From the NCBI GenBank assembly GCA_002315385.1, contig DCHZ01000008.1, positions 1-50,363 on the forward strand: DNA of 50,363 bases, written 5' to 3'. Position 1 is the first letter of the stretch; the number at the start of each line of letters is the position of its first letter. This DNA comes from Firmicutes bacterium UBA1739. Lineage in GTDB: Bacteria > Bacillota > Clostridia > Peptostreptococcales > Anaerovoracaceae. Of this stretch, positions 33,811 to 42,668 are shown in pieces. Below the pieces are notes generated by a model. The model was not told the origin of the DNA. It did no database searches and saw only the letters and a list, made by a program, of their open reading frames with translations. The translations under genes and the position numbers were made by a program.

Positions 33811-34531
33811 TTACAGAATGATTCTTCACGAGGTTCTGGCTTTATTTTGCGACATCAATGATTCCCTGGCAGAAGAGAATCTGCTTTTATATATGGAGCA
33901 GGTTATTGAAACAAATAAATCTCTCAATCTTACCGCAATAACCGAACCGGAGGACTTTATTATTAAGCATTTTGCCGACTCTCTGGCGATTTGCAAAAGT
34001 GCCGAGTTTAAAAAAGCTCAAAATATTATTGATGTCGGTACGGGTGCCGGTTTTCCGGGAATGCCGCTTGCCATTCTGTATCCGGAAAAAAACTTCGTGC
34101 TGATGGATTCTCTCAACAAGAGAATCGCTTTTCTGGAAAACTGCGGAAGCATTTTGAAGCTGGATAATATTGAATGTATTCATGCCAGAGCGGAAGAACT
34201 GGGACACAGCAGGCCTCATCGGGAAAAATATGATATTTGCGTATCAAGAGCCGTTGCCCGCCTCTCCGTACTCAGTGAATACTGTTTACCGCTGGTGAAA
34301 AAAGGAGGCTGTTTTATCCCCTATAAGACAGGAAACGAAAATATCTCGGATGCCGAAAATGCTTTGAACATATTAGGGGGTAATATAAACAGAATTGAAG
34401 CTTTTCCGGAGATAAACATCGGTAACGATTGTATAAGCAATGATCATATTCTGATTTATATTAACAAAACCAGGAATACACCCGCGAAATATCCGAGAAA
34501 GCCGGGAACTCCGGGTAAAGAACCATTATAA
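33800..34531 (+). CDS. rsmG: 16S rRNA (guanine-527-N7) methyltransferase
   Basis: SAM-dependent methyltransferase acting on the 530 loop of 16S rRNA. The 243-residue protein carries NLTAITEPEDFIIKHFADSL, the SAM motif IIDVGTGAGFPGMPLAI, the second motif LMDSLNKRIAFLE and VSRAVARLSVLSEYCLPL. I start at ATG 33800 (CAGGAGG, 7 nt upstream), not at ATG 33776. It is translationally coupled to mnmG, the common origin-proximal gene order, and followed by a parS site. Confidence 0.97.
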   Translation: MTNNYRMILHEVLALFCDINDSLAEENLLLYMEQVIETNKSLNLTAITEPEDFIIKHFADSLAICKSAEFKKAQNIIDVGTGAGFPGMPLAILYPEKNFVLMDSLNKRIAFLENCGSILKLDNIECIHARAEELGHSRPHREKYDICVSRAVARLSVLSEYCLPLVKKGGCFIPYKTGNENISDAENALNILGGNINRIEAFPEINIGNDCISNDHILIYINKTRNTPAKYPRKPGTPGKEPL

Positions 34532-34571
34532 TTATTATTACCTCAAATCTTAAACAACTGACACTTTCGAC

Positions 34572-34587
34572 TGTTTCACGTGAAACG
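34572..34587. promoter_or_regulatory. parS: parS centromere site 2
   Basis: TGTTTCACGTGAAACG, 15 of 16 matches to the canonical site, located in the short gap between rsmG and the YbaK gene. Confidence 0.93.
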
Positions 34588-34614
34588 GTTTAAATAATCA
34601 ATCGGGAGAATACA

Positions 34615-35085
34615 ATGGCAATAGACAGAGTAAAAGAATATTTCAGACAATTCAATATGGAGAATCGCATTATCGAATTTGACGTTTCCAGCGCTACAGT
34701 GGACCTCGCTGCCGAAGCACTTAACTGCGAAGGTAAGAGAATCGGAAAAACCCTTTCTTTTCAGGTGGGAAATGATGTAATACTTATTCTCACTGCGGGA
34801 GATGCAAAAATTGATAACAGCAAATACAAAAAATTCTTCGGCACAAAAGCCAAAATGCTGGCATTTGAAGACGCGGAAAGACTCACGGGACATGCCGTGG
34901 GAGGCGTCTGTCCCTTCGCAGTCAACGAAGGAGTAAAAGTGTTTCTTGACGTTTCTATTAAACGTTTTCAGACTATTTTCCCTGCCTGCGGCAGCAGCAA
35001 CAGCGCCATCGAACTGTCCATCCCGGAGGTAGAAGAGCATTCTCATTATCTGGAATGGATAGATGTATGCAAAGGCTGGGAATAA
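34615..35085 (+). CDS. YbaK/ProX-type aminoacyl-tRNA deacylase
   Basis: A 156-residue single-domain trans-editing protein. The pattern GKTLSFQVGNDVILILTAGDAKIDNSK in two stretches, AERLTGHAVGGVCPFAV with the HxxGGxxPF hallmark, and VFLDVSIKRFQTIFPACGSS match the YbaK/EbsC-ProX superfamily, which hydrolyses mischarged tRNAs (for example Cys- or Ala-tRNAPro). RBS GGGAG lies upstream of the ATG. It is placed between parS and parA, 15 nt before parA, and is probably cotranscribed with parAB. Confidence 0.9.
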   Translation: MAIDRVKEYFRQFNMENRIIEFDVSSATVDLAAEALNCEGKRIGKTLSFQVGNDVILILTAGDAKIDNSKYKKFFGTKAKMLAFEDAERLTGHAVGGVCPFAVNEGVKVFLDVSIKRFQTIFPACGSSNSAIELSIPEVEEHSHYLEWIDVCKGWE

Positions 35086-35100
35086 CAAGGAGGAATTACT

Positions 35101-35871
35101 TTGGGAAAAATCATAGCAGTCTTTAATCAGAAAGGCGGAGTGGGAAAAACCACTACTACTGTGAATCTATCGGCATGCCTTGCTATAAAAGGGCGGAAAA
35201 TCCTTATTGCTGATATGGACCCCCAGGGAAATGCCACCAGCGGTTTCGGCATCGACCGTGCTTCCGTTGAAAACTCGCTGTACAGCATCTTAATGGACAG
35301 CAGTGTGAATCCGGAGGATATCCTGATAAATACCGACATCCCTTCACTGGATATCCTTCCCTCAAATGCCGATCTTTCGGGTGCCGAAGTCGAACTGGTG
35401 AATATGAAAAACAGAAATTTCTACTTAAAAAATGCCATCTCACGTTTCAGAGATTCATATGACTATATTTTTATCGACTGTCCCCCCACCCTGGGTCTGC
35501 TGTCCTTAAATGCTCTTTGCGCAGCGGATTCGGTATTGATACCAATACAGTGTGAGTATTACGCACTGGAAGGAGTTAACGATCTGCTTAACACAATAAA
35601 CCTTGTTAAATCTTCCCTCAATAAATCACTGACTATTCAGGGAATAGTGCTCTCCATGTACGACGGTCGGACAAATCTCTCAATACAGGTCGTGGAAGAA
35701 GTAAAAAAGTATTTCAAAGATAAAGTTTACGGGTCTATTATTCCGAGAAACATTCGTCTTGCCGAAGCACCGAGCTTCGGTCTTCCTGTACCTCTTTACG
35801 ATGCCCGTTCGAAGGGAACTGCCGCTTATATGGATCTGGCAGATGAATTTTTAGAAACGGAGGAGCTGTAA
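35101..35871 (+). CDS. parA: Chromosome partitioning ATPase ParA (Soj)
   Basis: DNA-binding ATPase that with ParB segregates the origin region. The 256-residue protein has the deviant Walker A FNQKGGVGKTTTTVNLSACL, Walker A' IADMDPQGNATSGFG, and Walker B DYIFIDCPPTLGLLSLNAL. It lacks the N-terminal DNA-binding extension of plasmid type Ia ParA, so it is the chromosomal Soj type. Translation starts with TTG (35101), AAGGAGG 7 nt upstream. parB follows with no gap. Confidence 0.97.
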   Translation: MGKIIAVFNQKGGVGKTTTTVNLSACLAIKGRKILIADMDPQGNATSGFGIDRASVENSLYSILMDSSVNPEDILINTDIPSLDILPSNADLSGAEVELVNMKNRNFYLKNAISRFRDSYDYIFIDCPPTLGLLSLNALCAADSVLIPIQCEYYALEGVNDLLNTINLVKSSLNKSLTIQGIVLSMYDGRTNLSIQVVEEVKKYFKDKVYGSIIPRNIRLAEAPSFGLPVPLYDARSKGTAAYMDLADEFLETEEL

Positions 35872-36759
35872 ATGACATCAGCAAAGAAAAAAGGTCTGGG
35901 TAAGGGCCTTGGTGCCTTATTTTCCGACTCCACTCAGGAGCTTATCGAAAAGCAGATAAACGATACCGATGACAGTATCGAAAACAAAGTAATACTGATA
36001 GATATTAATAAAATTACTCCCAACAGAAAACAGCCACGAAAAATATTTTCGGAGGAAAGCCTTGAAGAGCTCTCCGAATCCATCAGGCTGCACGGAATAA
36101 TTCAGCCGATTATAGTGAAAACGATAGATAACGGATATGAAATAATTGCCGGAGAAAGAAGATGGCGGGCATCCAGACTGGCAGGGCTTAAGGAAATTCC
36201 GTGTCTGATAAAAGCCTATTCCGAAAAGGATAATCTTCTCGTCGCACTGATTGAAAATCTTCAGAGAGAAAACCTTAATCCGATGGACGAATCCTCGGCA
36301 TATTATTATATGCAGGAAAACTTCAACCTCACACAGGAGGAAATATCTAAGAATGTCGGCAAAAGCAGACCTTATATTGCAAATTCCATCCGGCTTCAAA
36401 AGCTGACCGAACCTGTTAAAACAATGCTGATTGATGGCAGAATAAGTACAGGTCACGGTCGCGCACTCCTGGCAATAGAGGATCCGGCTCTTCAATATGA
36501 GCTGGCTGAAAAAACCGCCGAGCATCAGCTCAGCGTACGCAGTGTTGAGGAAATGATTAAAAACATCAATACTCCCGGGAGTAAAAAAGACCTCAAATCA
36601 ACCCGACGTTTCGATACAATAGAAAGCGATATAAGAGAAAAAATCGGTGCCAGAGTGAAAATCAGAGAAAACAATAACAAAGGCTCCATACAGCTGTCGT
36701 TTTATTCACGGGAGGAACTCGAACGGCTGATTGATCTTCTTATGTCCGTCAAATCATAG
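35872..36759 (+). CDS. parB: Chromosome partitioning protein ParB (Spo0J)
   Basis: CTP-dependent clamp that loads at parS. The 295-residue protein shows the N-terminal KKKGLGKGLGALF, CTP/ParB box IQPIIVKTIDNGYEIIAGERRWRA with the arginine patch GERRWRASRLAG, the helix-turn-helix LTQEEISKNVGKSRPYIANS, and a C-terminal dimer domain. ATG directly follows the parA stop, with GGAGG inside the end of parA. Two matching parS sites lie 1.3 and 4 kb upstream. Confidence 0.97.
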   Translation: MTSAKKKGLGKGLGALFSDSTQELIEKQINDTDDSIENKVILIDINKITPNRKQPRKIFSEESLEELSESIRLHGIIQPIIVKTIDNGYEIIAGERRWRASRLAGLKEIPCLIKAYSEKDNLLVALIENLQRENLNPMDESSAYYYMQENFNLTQEEISKNVGKSRPYIANSIRLQKLTEPVKTMLIDGRISTGHGRALLAIEDPALQYELAEKTAEHQLSVRSVEEMIKNINTPGSKKDLKSTRRFDTIESDIREKIGARVKIRENNNKGSIQLSFYSREELERLIDLLMSVKS

Positions 36760-36784
36760 GCATTAACAAAATATCACACTTCCT

Positions 36785-37060
36785 CTACTTCATTTCCAAA
36801 AACTGTGCAAACGCAGGGCGATCCGGACACGATCTTGCCGCAAAAATTGCAGTAAAGATATACGAGACCCGTGAAACCGTTGCCGCGGCTTTTAATATAG
36901 ATATCCCCTGCAAATTGTTTTTACGTCCAATACAACGGAGGCACTGAACATCGCAATAAAAGGACTCCTTATTCCGGGAGATCATGCCATATGTACCTGA
37001 TGGAGCATAATTCGGTGCTTCGTCCCTTACATCTGCACTCACTCATCTAATGTGTGCGGC
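36785..37060 (+). pseudogene. Decayed 5' fragment of a cysteine desulfurase-like (class V aminotransferase) gene
   Basis: Three successive frames together read like the N-terminal third of a class V aminotransferase: TSFPKTV; then NCANAGRSGHDLAAKIAV and KIYETRETVAAAFNID; after a slip in a T-run FTSNTTEALNIAIKGLLIPG and DHAIC; and after another slip MEHNSVLRPL. Intact family members have the pattern NAATSxPKP, NPGRxGHxxA, FTxNxTEALN and EHNSVLRPL in this order. A deletion removes residues between the first two blocks, at least two frameshifts follow, and no catalytic-lysine region is found downstream. The relic fills the gap after parB. Confidence 0.85.
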
Positions 37061-37233
37061 ACGATTATGCCCATAGAAGCCGTTTATTCAATTGCCCGGT
37101 AAATTACAGTTTTATACAATATTATTGCAAAATGAGCACTTGAAAAAACATACACTTTAATGATAAGCTATTATTACAATTTTCGCTGTGTTTATTTCCT
37201 GCTTTTCATATGAATATAACAGGAGGAACAAAA

Positions 37234-37689
37234 ATGATTAAATATACTATTACAGTAGAAAAAGAAGACGATCTCTCTCCTTCTTTTGAAAATGAAATTC
37301 GGGAGCTGGTAAGCAACTACCTTGCCAGTAAAAATCTAAACGGCAGGTGCTCTATACAAGACAAAACTTTCCTCAGTTTTACATGCCGGCAGGAAACGGG
37401 AATGCTGAGAAAAATCCGGCAGGAACACATTATTTATATAGAAAAATGTGATCATAAAGTAATACTGCACACACTTATGGGGGATTATGATTTTTATTCA
37501 TCTTTAAAAAAGATGGAACTGCAGCTGAATCCGGATTTTTTTGTCAGAGTACATCAGGGTTATATTGTAAATATTCGTGAAATTAAAATGCTGTATACAC
37601 ACGAGCTTTCACTTATGTCCTGTGATGCCATGATTCCCGTAAGCAGACGACACCGTGCCTATCTCGGTAAAAAAATACTTTTTTCATGA
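37234..37689 (+). CDS. LytTR-domain transcriptional regulator without receiver domain
   Basis: 151 residues. The C-terminal about 95 form a LytTR DNA-binding domain: IIYIEKCDHKVILHT, the DFYSSLKKMELQL helix, and FVRVHQGYIVNIREIKML with the RxHxxxxVN hallmark, then IPVSRRHR. The N-terminal 60 residues are short and not a response-regulator receiver. ATG at 37234 has AGGAGG 7 nt upstream; the longer frame from 37210 overlaps that RBS. No sensor kinase is adjacent. Such proteins bind promoters as direct repeats; its targets are unknown. Confidence 0.88.
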   Translation: MIKYTITVEKEDDLSPSFENEIRELVSNYLASKNLNGRCSIQDKTFLSFTCRQETGMLRKIRQEHIIYIEKCDHKVILHTLMGDYDFYSSLKKMELQLNPDFFVRVHQGYIVNIREIKMLYTHELSLMSCDAMIPVSRRHRAYLGKKILFS

Positions 37690-37769
37690 TGTGAATTTTA
37701 CCTTCCGGCCGGCGGAGTAATTGATGACAGTATATTAATTACAAGACAACAGTGGAAAATTCTGTTAAA

Positions 37770-37821
37770 ATGCGGCTCCAGTACACATATTACCGGCCAT
37801 ATCAGTGTATTTGAGCCGCAT
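37770..37821 (-). terminator. Bulged hairpin terminator of RNase HI gene
   Basis: ATGCGGCTC (37770-37778) and GAGCCGCAT (37813-37821) pair, with TACAC/GTGTA continuing the stem inside. On the minus strand it is followed by TTTTAAC, just after the RNase H stop. Confidence 0.65.
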
Positions 37822-37838
37822 CCGCAGAACTCCTCGGG

Positions 37839-38378
37839 CTATCTGTTCTCATTCATCCATTTATTTGCAAGCTCATCGGCTTTATTATTCATCATCGTAA
37901 CATACTCAAAATCCTCTTCCGTAAACCCGTTTCCGTTCCACTCAATAAATGTATTAAACAACGCCCTGCGGTTCGTATTTTTATTCTTCAGATTAACATG
38001 TCCTTTTACTCTGAAAAATTCGATTCTGTGAATGTCAAGATACGGCAGCAGTACTTTCCACAAATCCTGGTTTTCAACAGGTTTTCCCGTGCTGTTTTTC
38101 CAGCCGTTTTTATTCCATTTAATATACCATTTTTCTCTGAAACAGTTCATAAGATAAGAGCTGTCCGAAAAGACTCTGATAGTCTGATTTTCGGTTTTAA
38201 TGGCTTCGAATGCTTTGATTAATGCTGTCATTTCCATCCGGTTATTTGTTGTATTGAATTCTCCGCCGTAGATTTCTTTCCGATGCCTTCCGTATTCCAG
38301 TACCGCGCCCCATCCGCCTATATTTTCCCGGCTCTGGTTGCCGGAGCATGCTCCGTCAGTATAAATATTCAGTATCAT
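37839..38378 (-). CDS. rnhA: Ribonuclease HI
   Basis: Degrades RNA in RNA-DNA hybrids. 179 residues from ATG 38378 (GAGGAATAAAA before it); the frame from 38414 has no RBS. Active-site residues are all visible: Asp in IYTDGACSGN, Glu in NNRMEMTALI, Asp in VFSDSSYLM and Asp in MNNKADELANKW. Between VKGH and the last Asp there is an about 35-residue insertion (KNKNTNRRALFNTFIEWNG), as in a common Firmicutes variant of the enzyme. Monocistronic, opposite to its neighbours. Confidence 0.93.
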   Translation of the reverse strand: MILNIYTDGACSGNQSRENIGGWGAVLEYGRHRKEIYGGEFNTTNNRMEMTALIKAFEAIKTENQTIRVFSDSSYLMNCFREKWYIKWNKNGWKNSTGKPVENQDLWKVLLPYLDIHRIEFFRVKGHVNLKNKNTNRRALFNTFIEWNGNGFTEEDFEYVTMMNNKADELANKWMNENR

Positions 38379-38606
38379 TTTTATTCCTCGATTTCCGTAT
38401 TTTGCCAAAACCAATTTTACAATACAGGATTATTTACTGCAATAATTATTTCAGATTTTATTGTTTTCCGTTCCGGTTCTGCTAAGGGTTCTGATATGAT
38501 TTGAAATAATCGCATTCTTCATTTATCTAAATTTAAATCGCATGTAATGAGTTTGTAATCTGCGTATTTTATACTTGAAGTAACTGTACTCTGAGGAGGT
38601 GTAACT

Positions 38607-39152
38607 TTGACGAAAAAAATAATATCAATAATACTGACAGTATTCCTTATACTTTCTTCAAATGCCGCAGTTTATGCCATGGAAAAAAACACCTACAGAA
38701 TTATTAATCCTCAGACTGCATCCGACGGTATCACTTACAGTGACAATCTGTTTATTTCAGTAAAAGTTGCCGAAAATACCCCGATGCGATTCACTTTGTA
38801 TTTTTATCCCAACTGCAGTCAGGTCGCTACCCTGAATGATGTTCCCGCAGCTGCCTTTACGGTTCGGGAGCAGAAGGGACTGACCGAAACCTTTGCCGGT
38901 TCGGATCATATAGGCTTTTACACCAGGCAGGTTAAAAAAACCGAGCCCGGGCTCTATTCTTTAAAGGCTGAGGTTATGGACGAAAGCAATAACATTATTA
39001 CAAATGAAACAATATATTTTCTTGTAAAATCAAATGCTTCCAAAATGGCAAACAGCAGCATATATGAATCTACTCCTTCGGGAAAAGTACTGTTTTTCCA
39101 AAGTGTTTTCAAGAGTCTGTTCGGCTCCGCATCGGAGGGTTCAAGTGAATAA
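38607..39152 (+). CDS. Exported protein of unknown function upstream of yycH
   Basis: 181 residues. A signal peptide (TKKIISIILTVFLILSSNAAVYA) is followed by a beta-rich domain with SDNLFISVKVAENTPMRFTL and EPGLYSLKAEVMDESNN, compatible with an immunoglobulin-like fold, and a short C-terminal tail. Translation starts at TTG 38607, GAGGAGG 7 nt upstream. It overlaps the yycH start by 8 nt, so it belongs to the yyc operon. I recognise no family. Confidence 0.8.
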   Translation: MTKKIISIILTVFLILSSNAAVYAMEKNTYRIINPQTASDGITYSDNLFISVKVAENTPMRFTLYFYPNCSQVATLNDVPAAAFTVREQKGLTETFAGSDHIGFYTRQVKKTEPGLYSLKAEVMDESNNIITNETIYFLVKSNASKMANSSIYESTPSGKVLFFQSVFKSLFGSASEGSSE

Positions 39153-40608
39153 GATAGAAAAAAAAGAAAGATTCAAAAGTATATTACTGGTAGTACTGTT
39201 TTTATCGGCAGTACTACTTTCATATTTTTATTTTTTAAATATATCGTTTTCCGGAATCAGGGAAAAAGTAAACGACAGTCTGTCGGGGACGTCGGCATTC
39301 ATAGATACCGATACACCTGAGCTTTCATCGTTTATCCGACCGGATTCCATAGAAATCAATTTCGGCGACGGAACTTTTTCCGTGTATCAGGGTAAAATTG
39401 CTGACCGCTGGAAAGAATTTACCGACTATTACAATAATTTTTCAGTTATGAAAAATATACTGATTGAAGAAATTTCAAAAGAACAATGGGATGAAACAAT
39501 GTATATGAAATCCATCAAATACATTTTTGAAAATCCCCTTCCGGTCAGCCTTCTGGAAGTATCCGGTGCTTCGAATTTCGGTCAGTCCGATTATTTTGAC
39601 AGTGTTTCAGTCATTGCATATTCCGAAGCCAGTCCCTCCAGCCTGTTCGTCTACGATGAAAAAGCCGATCAATATTTTCGTATTATATCCGATATTACAT
39701 CGGATATAATCTCAAAACAAATTGATTCTTTTTCTTCGAACGAATCCGGTCAGTACTATCCGATCAATATGTATCTGGGAACGGAAAATACCGCACTGGT
39801 CCCTTACAAAACCGTCTTTTCTCTGCAGAAAACGGATATTAACACCGGCGGAACAGATGTCACTGAAACATATGAAAAAGAAATAGCCTCCGCCTTCTTC
39901 GGAGAAAGTCTGGATTTTGTTAGAAAGATAACCGATGATGATAATACGATAATATACATGTACAGATACGGTCAGAAAATGCTTAGAATATACGACAACG
40001 GTCAGATAGAATATCAGGAAGCGGCAAGTGACTACGATAATGCATGTGATTTCAACGAAGCATTTAATCTGGCTGTTTCCTTTATTTCCTCCCACGGAAG
40101 CTGGTCTTCCGCAGACGGAAATAAACTTGAATCAAAACTATACTCGGCAACGGCTGACGAGAGCGGCGAGATTCCGATATATTCATTTATATTTAAAATA
40201 TATCCGGATAACTACCCTGTTTACTGCATGGATTCCGATTCCCTGGAAATAAAAATCTCGGGGGAACAGATATTATACTACAAAAGAAACTTCAATACCG
40301 TCGTTCCGGATATGTCGGAGGAAGGAGCTCCGGTAATGCCGGGGGCATCTGTATCAGAAATACTGTCATATAACTGCGATAACATTGCGGATACATTGTA
40401 TAATGCAAATCTTCTGGAATACAACAATTCCGAAATGGACACTTTTGATTACGTTGTCAGCAAAATAAAATCCGTAAAAACCGGTTACTATTTTGAGAAT
40501 AAAGAAAACAAAACACTTCGCCCGGTATGGAGTATCAGTTTTTCCGGTATAGAACTATTCTACGATCTGTATTCCGGAGAATACCTTGGTTCGGAAAAAA
40601 GGAGATAA
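39145..40608 (+). CDS. yycH: YycH-like membrane-anchored regulatory protein
   Basis: 487 residues with a single N-terminal membrane helix (ILLVVLFLSAVLLSYFYFL) and a large extracytoplasmic domain, the architecture of YycH, which together with YycI controls the WalK sensor kinase in Bacillus. Assignment rests on topology, length and gene order (followed by yycI, walJ and rlmH) more than on recognised motifs. Translation starts at GTG 39145 with GGAGGG 5 nt upstream, overlapping the preceding gene. The WalRK two-component genes that normally precede yycH are not present in this window. Confidence 0.75.
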   Translation: MNKIEKKERFKSILLVVLFLSAVLLSYFYFLNISFSGIREKVNDSLSGTSAFIDTDTPELSSFIRPDSIEINFGDGTFSVYQGKIADRWKEFTDYYNNFSVMKNILIEEISKEQWDETMYMKSIKYIFENPLPVSLLEVSGASNFGQSDYFDSVSVIAYSEASPSSLFVYDEKADQYFRIISDITSDIISKQIDSFSSNESGQYYPINMYLGTENTALVPYKTVFSLQKTDINTGGTDVTETYEKEIASAFFGESLDFVRKITDDDNTIIYMYRYGQKMLRIYDNGQIEYQEAASDYDNACDFNEAFNLAVSFISSHGSWSSADGNKLESKLYSATADESGEIPIYSFIFKIYPDNYPVYCMDSDSLEIKISGEQILYYKRNFNTVVPDMSEEGAPVMPGASVSEILSYNCDNIADTLYNANLLEYNNSEMDTFDYVVSKIKSVKTGYYFENKENKTLRPVWSISFSGIELFYDLYSGEYLGSEKRR

Positions 40609-40610
40609 CA

Positions 40611-41345
40611 ATGGAATGGTCTAAAATAAAAAATATTTTAATAGGCGCACTGATTCTCACTAATCTCCTGTTCATAGGTCTGATTATTTACTCCCAGTTC
40701 AAAGAATCTGCTGCCGCGGACTTCGATTACACAAAAGAAATACTGAATAATTTAAGCCGGAACGGAATAACTGTTAACACAGAACTCCCGCAGCCGGAAA
40801 AAGATATGCCGATACTCACGCTGTATTACGATTCGGAAAACGGAACGGAAACAATCACTCTCCAAGCCGGAACGGATATTTCAAACAGAAAACAGGCGGA
40901 AAAGGCCACATCAGAATATTTAGACAGTTTAAATATTAAAACCGACTCCGGCTGTTCACTTAAAATCGGCAGGTCGGAATATGATGCGGAAAAGAATCTT
41001 TATTATATTAATTACGATAATTATTACAATGATTATCAGATAGAAAATTCATATATTCACTTTACCGTTTCCGCTTCGGGAATTATTTCCGTCGACCGGC
41101 AGCTCGCATATGCCGAAGAAAACGGAAGCCGCCAGGAGATTATTTCCCCGGAAACCGCTCTTTTAAAATATATGAACCGGTTAAAAACGGAAGATCCGGA
41201 AGCAGATATCAGTATCTGCGATATTTCTATTGTATATATGGTGGACTCACCTTACAGTGGGAATATCACATCCGATACAGCTTTTCCAACATGGAAAATC
41301 GAATCCGATTCCAAAGAAACCGTATATATTCCGGCATACAAATAA
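40611..41345 (+). CDS. yycI: YycI-like membrane-anchored regulatory protein
   Basis: 244 residues starting MEWSKIKNILIGALILTNLL, the typical YycI opening (MDWSKxK plus one membrane helix), then an extracytoplasmic domain with the repeated pattern of YycH/YycI folds. RBS AAGGAG lies 6 nt from ATG 40611, 2 nt after the yycH stop. Partner of YycH in tuning WalK in Bacillus; the kinase is not encoded nearby, so its partner here is unknown. Confidence 0.82.
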   Translation: MEWSKIKNILIGALILTNLLFIGLIIYSQFKESAAADFDYTKEILNNLSRNGITVNTELPQPEKDMPILTLYYDSENGTETITLQAGTDISNRKQAEKATSEYLDSLNIKTDSGCSLKIGRSEYDAEKNLYYINYDNYYNDYQIENSYIHFTVSASGIISVDRQLAYAEENGSRQEIISPETALLKYMNRLKTEDPEADISICDISIVYMVDSPYSGNITSDTAFPTWKIESDSKETVYIPAYK

Positions 41346-41409
41346 TTATTCCGATGTATTTCGGCACACTGACCATATTATTACTAAATTATCTAAAGGA
41401 GGATCCATA

Positions 41410-42210
41410 TTGTCTCTTAAATTTTGCTCTCTATCCAGCGGCAGCAGCGGAAACTGTTATCTTGCCGGTTCAGATAATACATACATACTGATTGATGCCG
41501 GCATTTCTGCCAGAAAAATTACTTCCGCACTGAACTCTCTTAATGTGACTCCTTCGGATATTTCCGGTGTACTGGTTACTCACGAACACTCGGATCATAT
41601 CAAAGGAATAGATGTCCTTGCAAAAAACTACGGAATCCCGGTTTTTTCCAACAGAAAAACATCGAATGAGCTGATAAAAATCTGCAGATACAGCGATAAA
41701 TTCATAATAAACTCTTTTGAAAATAATGTCAGCTTTAATATCGGCGATCTTGAAATAAAGCCTTTTCCGCTTCACCACGATGCGGCGGATACTGTCGGCT
41801 TTTCCGTAAAAAACGCCGGCTCAAAAATATGCACCGCAACTGATACCGGCTGCATAACAGACGATATAATAAATGAAATATCAGATGCTGACCTTATTAT
41901 TCTTGAGGCCAACCACGATGAAAATATACTCAAAATGGGCCGGTATCCCTGGCATCTCAAACAAAGGATACTGAGCAGCCACGGCCATCTTTCCAATACC
42001 GCCGCAGGAGAAGCTATTATAAAAATGATAAGAAAAAATCCAAAATCGAGACAGATTCTTCTTGCTCATTTAAGCCGGGAGAACAATTTCCCCGAAATGG
42101 CTTATCAGACAATAATAAATATTCTCGAACAGAACAGTATCATACTCTGTGATATGCTGAAAATAAATCTGCTTAACCGCGATGAAATGAGTGGTGTGTA
42201 TTTACTATGA
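41410..42210 (+). CDS. walJ: WalJ/YycJ metallo-beta-lactamase-fold exonuclease
   Basis: 266 residues, MBL fold: opening FCSLSSGSSGNCYLAG, metal site VTHEHSDHIKG, TATDTGCITDDI and HDENILKMG, then LLAHLSRENN. Related proteins (WalJ/YycJ) act as DNA 5' exonucleases linked to mismatch repair and wall homeostasis. Translation starts at TTG 41410 (AGGAGG, 7 nt upstream); the longer frame from 41230 is within yycI. The stop overlaps the rlmH start as ATGA. Confidence 0.92.
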   Translation: MSLKFCSLSSGSSGNCYLAGSDNTYILIDAGISARKITSALNSLNVTPSDISGVLVTHEHSDHIKGIDVLAKNYGIPVFSNRKTSNELIKICRYSDKFIINSFENNVSFNIGDLEIKPFPLHHDAADTVGFSVKNAGSKICTATDTGCITDDIINEISDADLIILEANHDENILKMGRYPWHLKQRILSSHGHLSNTAAGEAIIKMIRKNPKSRQILLAHLSRENNFPEMAYQTIINILEQNSIILCDMLKINLLNRDEMSGVYLL

Positions 42211-42656
42211 AAATTACAGTATCCGCCATCGGCAAATTAAAGGAAAGCTATCTTAAAGATGCGGAAAACCACTTCAAAACACTGATTTCAAAAAAATGCA
42301 CATTTGAAATCAATGAGATACCGGATGAGCCTATTCCCGATAACCCGTCTCCGGCAGTGGAAACAAAAATAAAAGAAAAAGAAGGTTCCGCACTGTTAAA
42401 AAAAATCAAACCTCATCAGTATGTAATAGCTCTGGCAATTGACGGAAAAACGGCGAACTCCGGAAAATTCAGGCAGACCATTACAGACTGCGTTAATAAT
42501 AATAAAGATGATATCGTATATATTATCGGAGGCTCACTGGGACTTTCCGAAGAGGTTTTAAAAAGAGCGGACTGTCGTCTGTCATTTTCTCCCATGACCT
42601 TCCCTCACCAGCTTATGCGCATAATGCTGATGGAACAGCTGTCCAGAAGCATATAG
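42207..42656 (+). CDS. rlmH: RlmH-type SPOUT methyltransferase lacking the C-terminal tail
   Basis: RlmH methylates pseudouridine 1915 of 23S rRNA. This 149-residue copy has the standard body: KITVSAIGKLKESYLKDA, IPDEP, IALAIDGKTANSGKF, the SAM-knot glycines IIGGSLGL and LSFSPMTFPHQLMRIML. It ends at MEQLSRSI where typical proteins continue YRAFKIxRGExYHK. After the TAG stop, the same frame reads SVTIYHK, so a YHK relic is visible. The tail contributes to the active site in RlmH dimers. A second RlmH-like gene with an intact tail lies 96 bp away in opposite orientation. It follows walJ in the classic yyc gene order. Confidence 0.9.
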   Translation: MKITVSAIGKLKESYLKDAENHFKTLISKKCTFEINEIPDEPIPDNPSPAVETKIKEKEGSALLKKIKPHQYVIALAIDGKTANSGKFRQTITDCVNNNKDDIVYIIGGSLGLSEEVLKRADCRLSFSPMTFPHQLMRIMLMEQLSRSI

Positions 42657-42668
42657 TCAGTTACGATT

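Noticed and set aside
36785..37042. Open frame of 85 codons on the minus strand after parB
   Set aside because: It is antisense to the cysteine desulfurase relic and has no RBS or protein similarity that I recognise.
39373..39396. GGAACTTTTTCCGTGTATC inside yycH as a second ECF promoter
   Set aside because: It lies within a coding sequence in the middle of an operon and encodes DGTFSVYQG; spacing between boxes is too short.
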